Shown: positions 26,004 through 34,642 of the stretch, one piece after another
How the letters are laid out: each line of letters starts with the position of its first letter
Numbering within the stretch: the first letter of the stretch is position 1
NCBI RefSeq assembly: GCF_037078405.1
Contig: NZ_JAYMGZ010000002.1
Span: forward strand, 248,001-312,000
DNA from: Haloarcula sp. DT43
Lineage (GTDB): Archaea > Halobacteriota > Halobacteria > Halobacteriales > Haloarculaceae
Reading direction: 5' to 3'
DNA: 64,000 nucleotides
Made by a program: the position numbers and the translations under genes
Notes under the pieces: generated by a model
What the model was told of the DNA's origin: nothing
The model's database searches: none
Seen by the model: the letters and a program-made list of their open reading frames with translations, nothing else

Positions 26004-26522
26004 ATGACTCGTCGGGCCGGGAGACTTCCCCTGACAATTACTGTGACCGTGTCGCTCTGGACTGCTGGACTCGTGCTCGGGTACTTGCTCACCCTCGGTT
26101 CCGCCCGAGACCTCCTCTGGGCCTGCTGGGGTGCCTCAGTCGTCTTGCTGCCGCTCGTCGCTGTCGACGGTCGGCAGGCCGGGTCATTCTCGTGGCCCGT
26201 CCTCGGTGGACTCCTCGTGCCGGGACTCAATCTGCTCGTAGGTGCCGCCTACGCCCTGTCACAGTTCCGGCAGCGACACGGGAAGCCGAGCAACCGTCAC
26301 GGCTTGCTCTTTTTCTCCGGTGTCGCCGCCGCCACACTCGCTGTCGTCGTTGCCCCGTACGTGCTCGGGCCAGTCGCTCTCGTCTGTGGCTACGTGGTCC
26401 GGCGACGGTACAGCGCCCGGGAAGGGGCGCTCCTGCTGACAACCGGGAGCGCCACCATGCTGTTCGGGTTAGCACTGAACGCGGTCGTGTTCCTGTTCCT
26501 TCGCCCCGGGCCACTTCTCTGA
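26004..26522 (+). CDS. Multi-TM membrane protein, unrecognised
   Basis: A 172-aa protein with four to five TM helices (about 10-30, 38-55, 65-85, 105-135, 145-168) and short basic loops. No motif identifies a family. The ATG at 26004 is preferred over the GTG two codons earlier, because a CTATTTTTAG box lies about 27-30 bp upstream and gives a near-leaderless start. It is divergent from the Yip1/PH gene pair and may share the AT-rich intergenic promoter region. Confidence 0.6.
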   Translation: MTRRAGRLPLTITVTVSLWTAGLVLGYLLTLGSARDLLWACWGASVVLLPLVAVDGRQAGSFSWPVLGGLLVPGLNLLVGAAYALSQFRQRHGKPSNRHGLLFFSGVAAATLAVVVAPYVLGPVALVCGYVVRRRYSAREGALLLTTGSATMLFGLALNAVVFLFLRPGPLL

Positions 26523-26621
26523 CGATTAGAGCGGGTCGCTGCCGGACTCGCAATAGCCGGTCTCCGCTCGCTCCGCCACGTCACAACCCCAGTCTACCCC
26601 GGATATTACCCATTTGAAAAC

Positions 26622-26631
26622 CATTTTATTA
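26622..26631 (+). promoter_or_regulatory. TATA-like box before the PQQ lipoprotein operon
   Basis: CATTTTATTA is centred about 26 bp before the second ATG (26652) of the short ORF, as expected for a leaderless transcript. The surrounding 26523-26645 contains no other gene. Confidence 0.45.
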
Positions 26632-26645
26632 CAGATATTCTTGGC

Positions 26646-26771
26646 ATGACTATGTCACGCTCTCAGAAACCACGCCAGGCTCGCTCGAGCGCAGACACAG
26701 ATTTCGAGCAGTTCTCCGCAGGCGACGCGGTGAGAACCCGCGGTCCCTCGATGTCTTGGTGTGCCTCATGA
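26646..26771 (+). CDS. Short leader ORF coupled to a PQQ-propeller lipoprotein (41 aa)
   Basis: A 41-codon ORF rich in Arg, Ser and Gln (MTMSRSQKPRQARSS...) whose TGA overlaps the ATG of the next gene as ATGA. A TATA-like box is correctly placed for a start at 26646 or the second ATG at 26652. It shows no membrane segment or known domain. The position and overlap argue for a translated leader that couples to the downstream gene, but it could instead be an untranslated 5' region. Confidence 0.4.
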   Translation: MTMSRSQKPRQARSSADTDFEQFSAGDAVRTRGPSMSWCAS

Positions 26772-27988
26772 CCGATTCCGGTCTGCCGAACTATAGCCGA
26801 CGGACGCTCCTGGCGACGCTTGGGAGCGGACTCCTCACCGGGTGTCTCAGAACGGGAACCGGACCACCTGCGACAGCGACTCCGGCCGGGACGCAGTCGG
26901 ACGCCGAACTTTCGACGGGCGAGGTGACGGCGTCGCCGACGGTAACGAGTACGCCCGAACCGCCGGTGTCACTGACCCGAGAGTGGAACGCATTCTTTCA
27001 CCCGACAGGCGAGGCCGTGGTAGACGACGGCACGGTCTATTCCGGGTCCCGGGAGGGCGTTCGGGCGCTCTCTGTAACGGATGGCACAGAGCGCTGGCGG
27101 ACGGAACAAGACCGTATCTCACTGCTCGGCACAGTCGAGGGTGACTCTCTCTACTACACGTCGTTTCTGGAGCCCGGGCTGTACAGTGCGAGCACGGAAA
27201 CCGGGGCAATCGCCGCGACAGCGGATATCGGCCCCGCCGGCGGCTCGCCTGTCGTCACGAGCGACCACGTCGTGGTTGGGACCGACCACAACGCCAACGA
27301 CGGCACGACAAACGAGGTCGTCGGACTGTCGAAACGCGATCTCAGCCGCGTTTGGTCGGTTTCCGAAACGGGACGGTCATACACGGGCGGCGTCGCGTTC
27401 GGCGGGCAGGCTATCGTCGGATTCGGGACCGGCGACCAGAACCGAATCGAGGCTCGGAATCCGGCCACGGGGACCGTCGACTGGGCTGTCGACGGCTACG
27501 TGATCGCGCCGCTTCGACAGTACGACGGGGCCCTGTACGCGCCAGTTGCCGGTGGGGCCGGCGTGGAACTGGTGAAAATCGACCCCGACGGCTCGGTTGC
27601 CTGGCGACATCTACTCGAGGAGCGGACCGACTCGATGTACGTCTACACCGCGGCACCGACCTTCTACCGTAATCGCGCGTATTTCGCGTCCTACTCGCAG
27701 GTACACGCCGTTGACCTCGACACGGGCGAGACAGTGTGGCAGACGACCACTGACCGGCCGATGGAGTCGTCACCGGCCGTCGTCGGCGACTACGTGTGGG
27801 TGACACCGACCGAGCTGCCCGACGAAGAGCGCAATCGCGTGTTGTACGGGTTCGATATCGAGACGGGAGACAAAGTGGTCCACACTCGCTTCGCTGCCTC
27901 GACGCATGCCGCGCTCGCGCTGGGGAACACGCTGGCAGTCGTGATGGAGAACCAGATTGCCGCTTTCTCACTGGAGACCTCAACATGA
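26768..27988 (+). CDS. Tat lipoprotein with PQQ-like beta-propeller, copy 1
   Basis: A 406-aa secreted protein. The N-terminus has a twin-arginine and lipobox leader (SRRTLLATLGSGLLTGC), predicting Tat export and lipid anchoring at Cys near residue 27. A Thr/Pro-rich linker follows (about 30-70), then PQQ-like propeller repeats (GTVYSGSREGVRALSVTDGTERW, LDTGETVWQTTTD). Such propellers act in protein or redox-cofactor binding outside the cell; PQQ-enzyme residues are not evident. The gene is coupled through ATGA at both ends: to the 41-codon ORF before and to a second propeller lipoprotein after. Confidence 0.85.
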   Translation: MTDSGLPNYSRRTLLATLGSGLLTGCLRTGTGPPATATPAGTQSDAELSTGEVTASPTVTSTPEPPVSLTREWNAFFHPTGEAVVDDGTVYSGSREGVRALSVTDGTERWRTEQDRISLLGTVEGDSLYYTSFLEPGLYSASTETGAIAATADIGPAGGSPVVTSDHVVVGTDHNANDGTTNEVVGLSKRDLSRVWSVSETGRSYTGGVAFGGQAIVGFGTGDQNRIEARNPATGTVDWAVDGYVIAPLRQYDGALYAPVAGGAGVELVKIDPDGSVAWRHLLEERTDSMYVYTAAPTFYRNRAYFASYSQVHAVDLDTGETVWQTTTDRPMESSPAVVGDYVWVTPTELPDEERNRVLYGFDIETGDKVVHTRFAASTHAALALGNTLAVVMENQIAAFSLETST

Positions 27989-29127
27989 ACCGACGGCAGT
28001 TACTCACGCTACTGGCAACGGCTGGAACCGGCGGGTGCCTGAGCTTTCGAGAGGCCGGTGAGGCGGAACCGGCAACACAGACGGGGTTCGACACGACGGT
28101 CGATTCTCAAGACCCACAGAGAGCGACCAGCACACCGTCGGGCTACGCGTCGACGGCCGCGTCTGTCGAGACGGTACAAACGCTCTCGATGGATATCACC
28201 GCACTCTCGGCTGCCGGCCCGTCGTACCTGGTCGCCACTCTCGACGAGATTCAGCTCCGAGATTTTGGCTCGGCATCCCCTCGAAATACGCTCGAAGCCC
28301 CTGTCAACAGTTCCGTCGTCGAACTGACCGACTCGGACTGCTATGTCGGCAGTCAGATAGCCGGCGGGGACCGCTCGACGATATACCGCTTCGACACGGA
28401 GGGCGGGACCCTCCAGGCACGAACCGAGATTCGAGGGAGCGTCTCGAAGCTCACCACGGCCGGCGACCTGCTCGTGTGTGGCACGAACCGGGAGTCGACC
28501 GAGGGTGCGACACAGCCCGGGACCCACATCACCGTCTTCGACCGGGCGAGTCTCGACCGACAGTGGACGACGGCGGTCGGGAACGGCGCAATCACCGGCG
28601 ACGTCTGCCGGTTAGACGACGCGCTTCACGTCGGCTTTACGAATTTCCTCGTCGGTTTCGCGGTGACAGACGGAACGATTCGGTACCGCGCACCGCTGAA
28701 CGTCGGATACCCAGTGGCCTACCAGGGCGACCTGGTCGCCGATGTGGACCGGAAACTGCGCCGGTTCGACCCGGAGACGTTAGCGTACGACTGGAGTGTC
28801 GGGAGCGAGGTCGCTGGGCGACCGGTGGTCGTGGGAGAACACGTCGCCGTCCCGACAACAGATGGCCTCCTTTGTGCGACCGTCGCAGACGGGCAGCAGC
28901 GCTGGTCGCGGACGCTAGAGTCCGTGAGTGGCTTCACTCCAGAACTGCTGGTGTACCAGGGCGGCCTCCTGTGGTACGGGACTGCTGCCGAGGAGCTTTA
29001 CGGCCTCGTTCCGCCGTCGGGCGAAACCGCGTTTTCACTGTCGGCCGACCTCTCGGTCATCGCTGCGACGACCGGCGGAGTCGTCATCGACTCGGGGTAC
29101 GAAACGCTCGAGCTTCGAGTGAGCTAA
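27985..29127 (+). CDS. Tat lipoprotein with PQQ-like beta-propeller, copy 2
   Basis: A 380-aa protein with the leader MNRRQLLTLLATAGTGGC: twin Arg and a lipobox with Cys18. The rest folds as repeated propeller blades (GTIRYRAPLNVGYPVAYQG, DPETLAYDWSVGSEVAGRPV, TVADGQQRWSRTLE). Its ATG overlaps the stop of copy 1 (ATGA), so the two are translated together and probably form a surface pair. They are related in layout but well diverged, so the duplication is not recent. No substrate can be named. Confidence 0.85.
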   Translation: MNRRQLLTLLATAGTGGCLSFREAGEAEPATQTGFDTTVDSQDPQRATSTPSGYASTAASVETVQTLSMDITALSAAGPSYLVATLDEIQLRDFGSASPRNTLEAPVNSSVVELTDSDCYVGSQIAGGDRSTIYRFDTEGGTLQARTEIRGSVSKLTTAGDLLVCGTNRESTEGATQPGTHITVFDRASLDRQWTTAVGNGAITGDVCRLDDALHVGFTNFLVGFAVTDGTIRYRAPLNVGYPVAYQGDLVADVDRKLRRFDPETLAYDWSVGSEVAGRPVVVGEHVAVPTTDGLLCATVADGQQRWSRTLESVSGFTPELLVYQGGLLWYGTAAEELYGLVPPSGETAFSLSADLSVIAATTGGVVIDSGYETLELRVS

Positions 29128-29232
29128 TCGCGTCACGTGGCGGTCTGACCTTGTCCGGAAGCTGCTTCGAAACCACGCGCCTCGGCTTGTCCCGCCGTCG
29201 CCTTCAGGTAGCGAAACCGGTCGCCGGTGGCG

Positions 29233-29940
29233 TCACGTTGCCCCGTCCTCTGGTGCTGGTCGGCTCCGAGCCGCGACGACATCCAGCCCGGGACTGTAGT
29301 AGTACACTGGGTCCGCGTCGGGGCGCGCGAAGCCGTCGGCCCGCGACAGCGTGTCGGTTTCGACGGTCGCTTCGGCCGGGTACAGCGTCCACGTGTCGTG
29401 GTCGACATCGGTGTAGTGGAGGGTGCCGTCGGGCGCTTCGGTGTAGAAGCGATACCGCTCGACGAGAAACGCCGCCAACGGGTTCGCTGGCGCGGCGAAC
29501 GGTTCTCCGGTCGGCCAGTAGGTGGCCGCGTAGTGGCCGGGGCGGGCACCCGGATGCCGCCGCTGGCTCTCGAACTGGACGCGCCCGTCGCTCAGTTCCA
29601 GCGCGATTCGAGCGTAGTAGTACGGCAAATGATGGAACAGGCGGGCACCGACGACGCTCGCGAGTCCCTGCGCGTCCAGGCTGAAAAAGTAGACGCTCGG
29701 GACGCCGTCGCGGGTGACGTACGTCCGGACGTTGACTTCCGGAAGCCGGACCCCGAGTGGTCGGGGGAGGCCTTTCGGACGGACGGCGACGTTCGTAAAC
29801 GGCACCACGGAGAGCCACGCACGCCCGTCGTGACGGTCTGCGCTGAGCGACTCTGGGAGATGGGCGTCCATCACTTCCGGGTCGACCGGCCAGTTCTCAA
29901 AGAGCAGGTGTCGCCAGCCCATCTCCAGCGGGACGACCAT
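29233..29940 (-). CDS. YqjF/DUF2071 family protein
   Basis: A 235-aa cytoplasmic protein of the YqjF-like family (DUF2071), recognised from the start MGWRHLLFENWPVDPEVMDAHLP, the block RPKGLPRPLGVRLPEVNVRTYV and the YYYARIAL segment. The fold resembles acetoacetate decarboxylase-like proteins; no activity is established. The gene stands alone between the propeller lipoprotein operon and a CBS protein. Length is normal for the family. Confidence 0.82.
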   Translation of the reverse strand: MVVPLEMGWRHLLFENWPVDPEVMDAHLPESLSADRHDGRAWLSVVPFTNVAVRPKGLPRPLGVRLPEVNVRTYVTRDGVPSVYFFSLDAQGLASVVGARLFHHLPYYYARIALELSDGRVQFESQRRHPGARPGHYAATYWPTGEPFAAPANPLAAFLVERYRFYTEAPDGTLHYTDVDHDTWTLYPAEATVETDTLSRADGFARPDADPVYYYSPGLDVVAARSRPAPEDGAT

Positions 29941-30064
29941 ACCGGTGCTACACAGACACCGGGCAAAAAGCCACCCGCCGTCCGCCTCGTGTGACGGGTC
30001 TCGCAGAACGGCCCGTCGCGGTCGGACGACGACCGACCGCGTCCGTTCGCGTCGCCGCGCGGGC

Positions 30065-30481
30065 TCACCCCTCCGCGAACTTCTCGACCACGCGGTCCAG
30101 GTCGGGCGACAGTTCCCGCATCACGTCCGTCGTCGTGAGAACGCCGACGCAGGTGGTCTGTCCGTCGACCACGAGCCGCTTGATGCCGTGCTCGACCATC
30201 GTATCGACGGCCTCCTCCAGCGAGGCGTTGCGACCGATGGTCTTGACGGGGGTCGTCATCAGGTCGCCGACCGGGGTCGTGTCCGGGTCGATGCCGTCCC
30301 GGAGGCCGCCGATGACGTCCGTCTTCGTGAGTATGCCCCGCCCGTACTCGGTTTCGACGACGACCGAACCGACCGCCTCCCCCGCGAGGAGCTTCGACAC
30401 GTCCCGGACGGTGAGTTCCCTGTCGACGGTTTTCACCGGTTTGGTCATCACCTGCTCGACGGGTGTGTCAAGTGCATTCAT
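30065..30481 (-). CDS. CBS-domain pair protein
   Basis: A 138-aa protein made of two CBS motifs. The first is about residues 10-68 (VMTKPVKTVDRELTVRDVSK...GILTKTDVIGG), the second about 73-135 (LMTTPVKTIGRNASLEEAVD...GVLTTTDVM). Such pairs bind adenosyl nucleotides and act as energy or nucleotide sensors in the cytosol. I use the ATG at 30481 (MNALDTPVEQVM); an in-frame start 11 codons upstream adds a non-conserved Cys-containing stretch. No obvious partner enzyme is next to it. Confidence 0.88.
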   Translation of the reverse strand: MNALDTPVEQVMTKPVKTVDRELTVRDVSKLLAGEAVGSVVVETEYGRGILTKTDVIGGLRDGIDPDTTPVGDLMTTPVKTIGRNASLEEAVDTMVEHGIKRLVVDGQTTCVGVLTTTDVMRELSPDLDRVVEKFAEG

Positions 30482-30657
30482 GCCACAAGTTGGGAAACAC
30501 ACATGATAAGTCATTTGACTCCCGCAATCGCTTCACTGACGCCCACAATGGCCGAAAGGGCCGTGTCTCGGCACTCTCTCGGCCTGACATACCAGATCAC
30601 GAAGTCCCGTCGGCCTGCTGTCGACGCACGTAAGTCCTCGACCGGCTTCGAACCGGT

Positions 30658-31254
30658 ATGCGCCAGTTCGTCATCATCGGTCACGACGCCCCGACGACGC
30701 CGGAGTTCTCCCTCGACGACCTGGCCGGCGCTGCCGGCCGGCTCGACGTGCTCTGTCGGTGTGTCACGAGCGCGTTCTTCCTGAGCCACGCCATCCGCGA
30801 GGACGTGCGGGTCCACCTGACGTTATCGGACGAGTACACCGTCACGTTCGACGGGGCCGACCTCCGTCGGCTGAACCCGGACGAGCGGTCCACGGCGGCG
30901 CTGATACGCAAGGCCCTGGAAGAGCGCGAGGAGGCTATCGGCCACGTCCCGGTCGAGACTTCGCCCGGCGTGTCGCTCACGCGACGGGGATTCGAGGCGA
31001 CGCTCGACGACGTGGCACGCCGGGGGACCGTCGTGCAACTGCACGAGGACGGCGACCCCGTCGTCGACGTCGAACCGCCGTCGGACCCGGTGTTCGTCCT
31101 CTCGGACCACCACGACTTCCGGGACGCGGAGGCGGTGCTGCTGGCCGACCGGGCGGACGAGCGCGTCTCGCTCGGGCCACGGGCCCTCCACGCCGACCAC
31201 TCGATTACGGTCGCACACAACTACCTTGACACAGCGGGGTTCCAGCAGTACTGA
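30658..31254 (+). CDS. trmY: tRNA pseudouridine(54)-N1-methyltransferase
   Basis: A SPOUT-class methyltransferase using S-adenosylmethionine to make m1-pseudouridine at position 54 of archaeal tRNAs. At 198 aa it is the family's usual length. Diagnostic features are [22 protein letters not shown] at the N-terminus, the [16 protein letters not shown] helix, and the knotted C-terminal region FVLSDHHDF...[13 protein letters not shown]...[12 protein letters not shown]. It starts within the conserved ATG and appears monocistronic. The following lipoprotein gene starts about 130 bp later. Confidence 0.94.
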   Translation: MRQFVIIGHDAPTTPEFSLDDLAGAAGRLDVLCRCVTSAFFLSHAIREDVRVHLTLSDEYTVTFDGADLRRLNPDERSTAALIRKALEEREEAIGHVPVETSPGVSLTRRGFEATLDDVARRGTVVQLHEDGDPVVDVEPPSDPVFVLSDHHDFRDAEAVLLADRADERVSLGPRALHADHSITVAHNYLDTAGFQQY

Positions 31255-31381
31255 CGGCGCGCTCGGGCGGTTGCCAGAAGGGTTTTCCTCCGCGATTCGT
31301 TGGATGGTGTATGGGACTACTGGGTTCGGAAACGGGGCCGGGTCGCGCCGTCCGCCGACGTATCGAAGCGGTGAGGGACCG

Positions 31382-33466
31382 ATGACCGACCGGGAACACC
31401 CGTCCCGTCGTGCGGTCCTCCGGGCGGCCGCCGGGGCCGGCCTCGCGTCCGTCGCCGGCTGTTCGGCGCTGGAGGGCGAACCCGACGACGCGGCCTCGAC
31501 GGTCGAGGGCGAGCAGGCCGCGGCCCTCGCGCGCCGGTTCGCGCCGACGCTGTACTTCGACCGGGCGGAACCGTGGTTCCCGACGGACCCGCGGCCCTAC
31601 ACCAGCGAGCAGGACGGGGAGACCGTCGTCGACGGGTTCGACGCCTTCGACGGGTACCACGAGCGGATGACCGACGGCGAGCCGCCGGACCCGACGGTGT
31701 TCTACCACGTCGTCGAGTACGAGCAGTCGCCGCTGGCCGCCGTCCAGTTCTGGTTCTACTCGGCGTTCGACCAGTTCACGACGAACTTCCACTGGCACGA
31801 CTGGGAGGTCCTGCACGTGTTCGTCGATACGGAGTCGGGCGACCCGCAGCTGTACGTCGCCAGCTCACACTCCCGGAAGGTGCCCAACAACGAGTTCCTG
31901 GACCCGGACCCGGAGATGGTGCCGCGCATCCTCTCTGAGCTGGGGTCACACTCCAGTGCGTTGTCGGTCAACGACGTCCGCGACCGGTTCACCCGGCTGC
32001 CGGAGGGCGACCGGTTCGCGGACATCACGAACAGCGCCGTCGAGACCATCGAGGACCTCGCGGAGATTCCGGTCGCCTACGGGCTCCCGCGGGACGAGGG
32101 CTCGCGGCTCCCCTACCTCGTGCCGGAGTACGAGGGCGCGCCGCTGTACGAACACGAGCGGCTGCCGTCGGTCAGCCGCGCGGACCTCGTTCCCGAGCGG
32201 CTGACGCTCCGCTCGTTCGACAGCCTCTCGGCACCGCCGACGGACCTGCCGACGCGGGAGACCGGGCTCGTCTTCCAGCACACCGACCGCGGCGAGGCCG
32301 ACCCCGACGTCGAGTACGACCTCGTGGCGAGCAGCGAACTGGAGCACATCGCCGACTTCACCGGCCCGCAACTGAGCTTCGAGTTCGCCGTGCCCCAGTT
32401 CGCCGAGGACGCCGTCGCGGGCCACATCACGACGACCGGCGCGCCCTGGGACCAGCCCCGGTACGACAACCCCGCCGCGGACATCTCCGAGCCGAACCAC
32501 CGGGCGGCGCTGGCCGAGCGCTACGACGCCATCGGCGCGCCGGCGGAGATACGGACCGTCGTCGCCAGCCTCTCGGCGGCCGTCTCGAACGACGACGCAC
32601 CGGAAAACGAGGGACTGACGACCGAGGACACCGCCGTCGAGTCCGTCGCCCTGCTGGAGAGCGACCCCGAAGCCGTCCCGACGTTCGGGGGCCTGGCCGT
32701 GGTCCAGGACGTGCCCGCGGGCGAGCACCGGTTCACCGTCAACGGGGCCGGCGTCGCGCCACACAGCGAACCGGTGTCGGTCCCCGAAACGAACGAGACC
32801 GATGGACCGACCCGGGCCGGCGTCGACGGCGAGGTCCCGCTCGTCGCTCGGGAGAACGCCACGCGCCTCGAAGTCGACCCGTCGGGGGCCGACAGCGACC
32901 TCACCGACCTCGCCGTCGAGGACGACTTCGCCGGCCGACTGTACGACGCCCCGCTGTCGGAACCCGACGCCGTCTACGTCCACGGCGGCGGCGCGTACAC
33001 GACCGAGGTCCGGGACAGCGACGACGAGGTCGGCGCGTTCCGCGTGAACCCCGACCCCGCCGCGGATGTCGCCGCCCGAATCGCGGAGCCCCGAACCGGA
33101 AAGGCCTCGTTGGCGTCGTTTCTCGCCGACATCGCCGAGGAGACGCGCCAGTCGGTCGCCGAACAGGTCGACGGCGACGCGGACCTCTTCGAGGACGGCG
33201 GCTCGGTCAACGCCGTCCGGGGCCTCGAACGGGCGCTGGCCGCCGTCGTCGAGGCGGCCGAGCGGGCGACGGAACGCGCCGAGGCCGGCGACCGCGGGAA
33301 CGCGGACAAGCAACTCCAGGCCGTCGCCGACCGACTCCAGCGGGTCGCAACGGGCATCGAGGGAGCCAGCGACGCCCTCTCGGACCCGCTGTCGAACGCG
33401 GCCCGGAAGCGCCTCGAACAGGCCCAGCGTCGGGTCGAGCAGGCCCAGGCGGCCGACAAACTGTAG
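31382..33466 (+). CDS. Tat lipoprotein with VPS62-like domain and helical C-terminus
   Basis: A 694-aa protein. The leader SRRAVLRAAAGAGLASVAGC gives Tat export and a lipid-anchored Cys near residue 28. Residues about 45-230 resemble the Vps62/DUF946 family (RRFAPTLYFDRAEPWFPTD, VQFWFYSAFDQFTTNFHWHDWEVLHVFVD, YVASSHSRKVP), in which the HDWE segment is typical. The middle (about 390-530) is beta-rich. The last 130 residues are an Ala/Glu/Arg coiled coil. The function of archaeal members is unknown. The ATG at 31382 is chosen; earlier in-frame codons overlap trmY and lack a leader. Confidence 0.75.
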   Translation: MTDREHPSRRAVLRAAAGAGLASVAGCSALEGEPDDAASTVEGEQAAALARRFAPTLYFDRAEPWFPTDPRPYTSEQDGETVVDGFDAFDGYHERMTDGEPPDPTVFYHVVEYEQSPLAAVQFWFYSAFDQFTTNFHWHDWEVLHVFVDTESGDPQLYVASSHSRKVPNNEFLDPDPEMVPRILSELGSHSSALSVNDVRDRFTRLPEGDRFADITNSAVETIEDLAEIPVAYGLPRDEGSRLPYLVPEYEGAPLYEHERLPSVSRADLVPERLTLRSFDSLSAPPTDLPTRETGLVFQHTDRGEADPDVEYDLVASSELEHIADFTGPQLSFEFAVPQFAEDAVAGHITTTGAPWDQPRYDNPAADISEPNHRAALAERYDAIGAPAEIRTVVASLSAAVSNDDAPENEGLTTEDTAVESVALLESDPEAVPTFGGLAVVQDVPAGEHRFTVNGAGVAPHSEPVSVPETNETDGPTRAGVDGEVPLVARENATRLEVDPSGADSDLTDLAVEDDFAGRLYDAPLSEPDAVYVHGGGAYTTEVRDSDDEVGAFRVNPDPAADVAARIAEPRTGKASLASFLADIAEETRQSVAEQVDGDADLFEDGGSVNAVRGLERALAAVVEAAERATERAEAGDRGNADKQLQAVADRLQRVATGIEGASDALSDPLSNAARKRLEQAQRRVEQAQAADKL

Positions 33467-33475
33467 CTGCCCCTC

Positions 33476-33610
33476 TCAGAGGCCGAACCACCGAGCCAGT
33501 GCGCCGACCACGAGCACCAGTCCCCCGCCGATGAACGTACCGGGGACCGGGAGGACGAACAACACGACGCCGAGCAGGAGCACGAGATTCGATATTCTCA
33601 TTTCAGTCAT
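33476..33610 (-). CDS. Small hydrophobic protein (44 aa)
   Basis: A short protein, MTEMRIS followed by a long hydrophobic stretch (about 8-40) with a central Pro/Gly break (VLPVPGTFIGGG), so one or two TM helices. The start is the ATG at 33610; upstream codons overlap a different context and are not hydrophobic. It is convergent with the Tat lipoprotein gene. No family is recognised, and it could be a transporter helper or a spurious ORF, though the amino-acid pattern looks real. Confidence 0.5.
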   Translation of the reverse strand: MTEMRISNLVLLLGVVLFVLPVPGTFIGGGLVLVVGALARWFGL

Positions 33611-33695
33611 AGGTAGCGCGGCCCGCCGTATCCGTCCGGTGCCTGCATTTGCGTGGACCCGTGTGGATTTTGCCCGTCGGAGCCCCACTGCCGGT

Positions 33696-34241
33696 ATGGA
33701 CGAGGAACTCGCCTGGGAGACGCTCGGTGCCGAGACCGCCTACACCTGTCCGGGGTTCGAGGTCGTCCGCGAGGACGTTCGCCTCCCCGATGGGACCGAA
33801 GGAGCCTTCGACTACGTGCGAAACGGCGACAGCGTCGTCGTTCTCCCCTTCACTACCGACGGCGACGTGGTCGTCATCGAGGAGTGGCGGCAGTCGGTCC
33901 GGCGGGTCAACCGCGGCCTCCCCGCCGGGACGATGGAGGCCGGGGACGACGACCCGCGGGCCGCGGCGGCCCGCGAACTCCGCGAGGAGACGGGGTACGA
34001 GGCCGACGCGCTCGAGCACCTCTACACGGGTGAACCGGCCAACGGCAACACCGACTACGTGTTCCACTACTACGTCGCACACGGGTGTGAGGCGACGGCC
34101 GACCAGGACCTCGACCACAACGAGTCGATTCGGGTCGACACCGCCGACTTCGACTCGCTGGTCGGGTCGGTCCGCGACGGCACGCTCCGGGACGGCCGCA
34201 CCGCCTTGGGTATCATGCACTACGCGCTGTTCGAGTCGTGA
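33696..34241 (+). CDS. NUDIX hydrolase (ADP-ribose/NDP-sugar pyrophosphatase-like)
   Basis: A 181-aa Nudix protein that should hydrolyse a nucleoside diphosphate derivative such as ADP-ribose. The box is present at about residues 80-105: GTMEAGDDDPRA followed by RELREETGY. Compared with the standard G-x5-E-x7-REuxEExGu, it has one extra residue and Asp in place of the first Glu. The region before it, VLPFTTDGDVVVIEEWRQSV, matches ADP-ribose pyrophosphatases. The ATG at 33696 is the first sensible start. Confidence 0.9.
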   Translation: MDEELAWETLGAETAYTCPGFEVVREDVRLPDGTEGAFDYVRNGDSVVVLPFTTDGDVVVIEEWRQSVRRVNRGLPAGTMEAGDDDPRAAAARELREETGYEADALEHLYTGEPANGNTDYVFHYYVAHGCEATADQDLDHNESIRVDTADFDSLVGSVRDGTLRDGRTALGIMHYALFES

Positions 34242-34249
34242 GCCGACGA

Positions 34250-34261
34250 CAGTTTGAACTG
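34250..34261. promoter_or_regulatory. Short inverted repeat before the RHH gene
   Basis: CAGTT-TG-AACTG, a perfect 5-bp repeat about 25 bp upstream of the ATG and next to an AT-rich TGATAATATTTAACAT stretch. It may be an operator for the ribbon-helix-helix protein that follows. Confidence 0.35.
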
Positions 34262-34285
34262 TTATTGTGTGATAATATTTAACAT

Positions 34286-34540
34286 ATGGGCTCGATTGCA
34301 CTCGACGAGCGGACGGAACGCCGACTCGACAAGCTCAGGGCCGCTGTCCGCCGCCGGACCGGGCAGCCGGTGTCGCGGGCCGAACTGCTCGAACGCCTCG
34401 TCGACGACGCCTACGAGTCCCGTGGCGAGGTGGGCGACATGTTCCGGACCGCACAGACGTACGTGGCCGACGAGGACTCCGGGACGGTCCGCCGACCCGA
34501 CCGCCTAGTTCCCGGCGGGGCGGAGCGAGCCGACGAGTAG
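34286..34540 (+). CDS. Ribbon-helix-helix-like small protein (orphan)
   Basis: An 84-aa acidic protein. The first 45 residues (SIALDERTERRLDKLRAAV, then GQPVSRAELLERLVDDAYES) have the strand plus two-helix pattern of CopG/VapB-type DNA-binding proteins. The tail (about 48-84) is disordered-looking. No toxin-like gene sits beside it: the next gene is tgtA. It may be a free-standing regulator, with the AT-rich promoter and the 12-bp inverted repeat as a candidate binding site. Confidence 0.6.
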   Translation: MGSIALDERTERRLDKLRAAVRRRTGQPVSRAELLERLVDDAYESRGEVGDMFRTAQTYVADEDSGTVRRPDRLVPGGAERADE

Positions 34541-34642
34541 TCCGGTCTGACTGCTGCGTCCCGGCCACTGTCGCCCCGGCCGCGAACGGTCGGGCCACGG
34601 GGGAACACAACCCTTAGGCGCGCCGGCCGACGACGACGTGTA

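Noticed and set aside
34286-34642. Toxin-antitoxin pair
   Set aside because: The RHH-like gene has no toxin-like ORF on either side; the next gene is tgtA.
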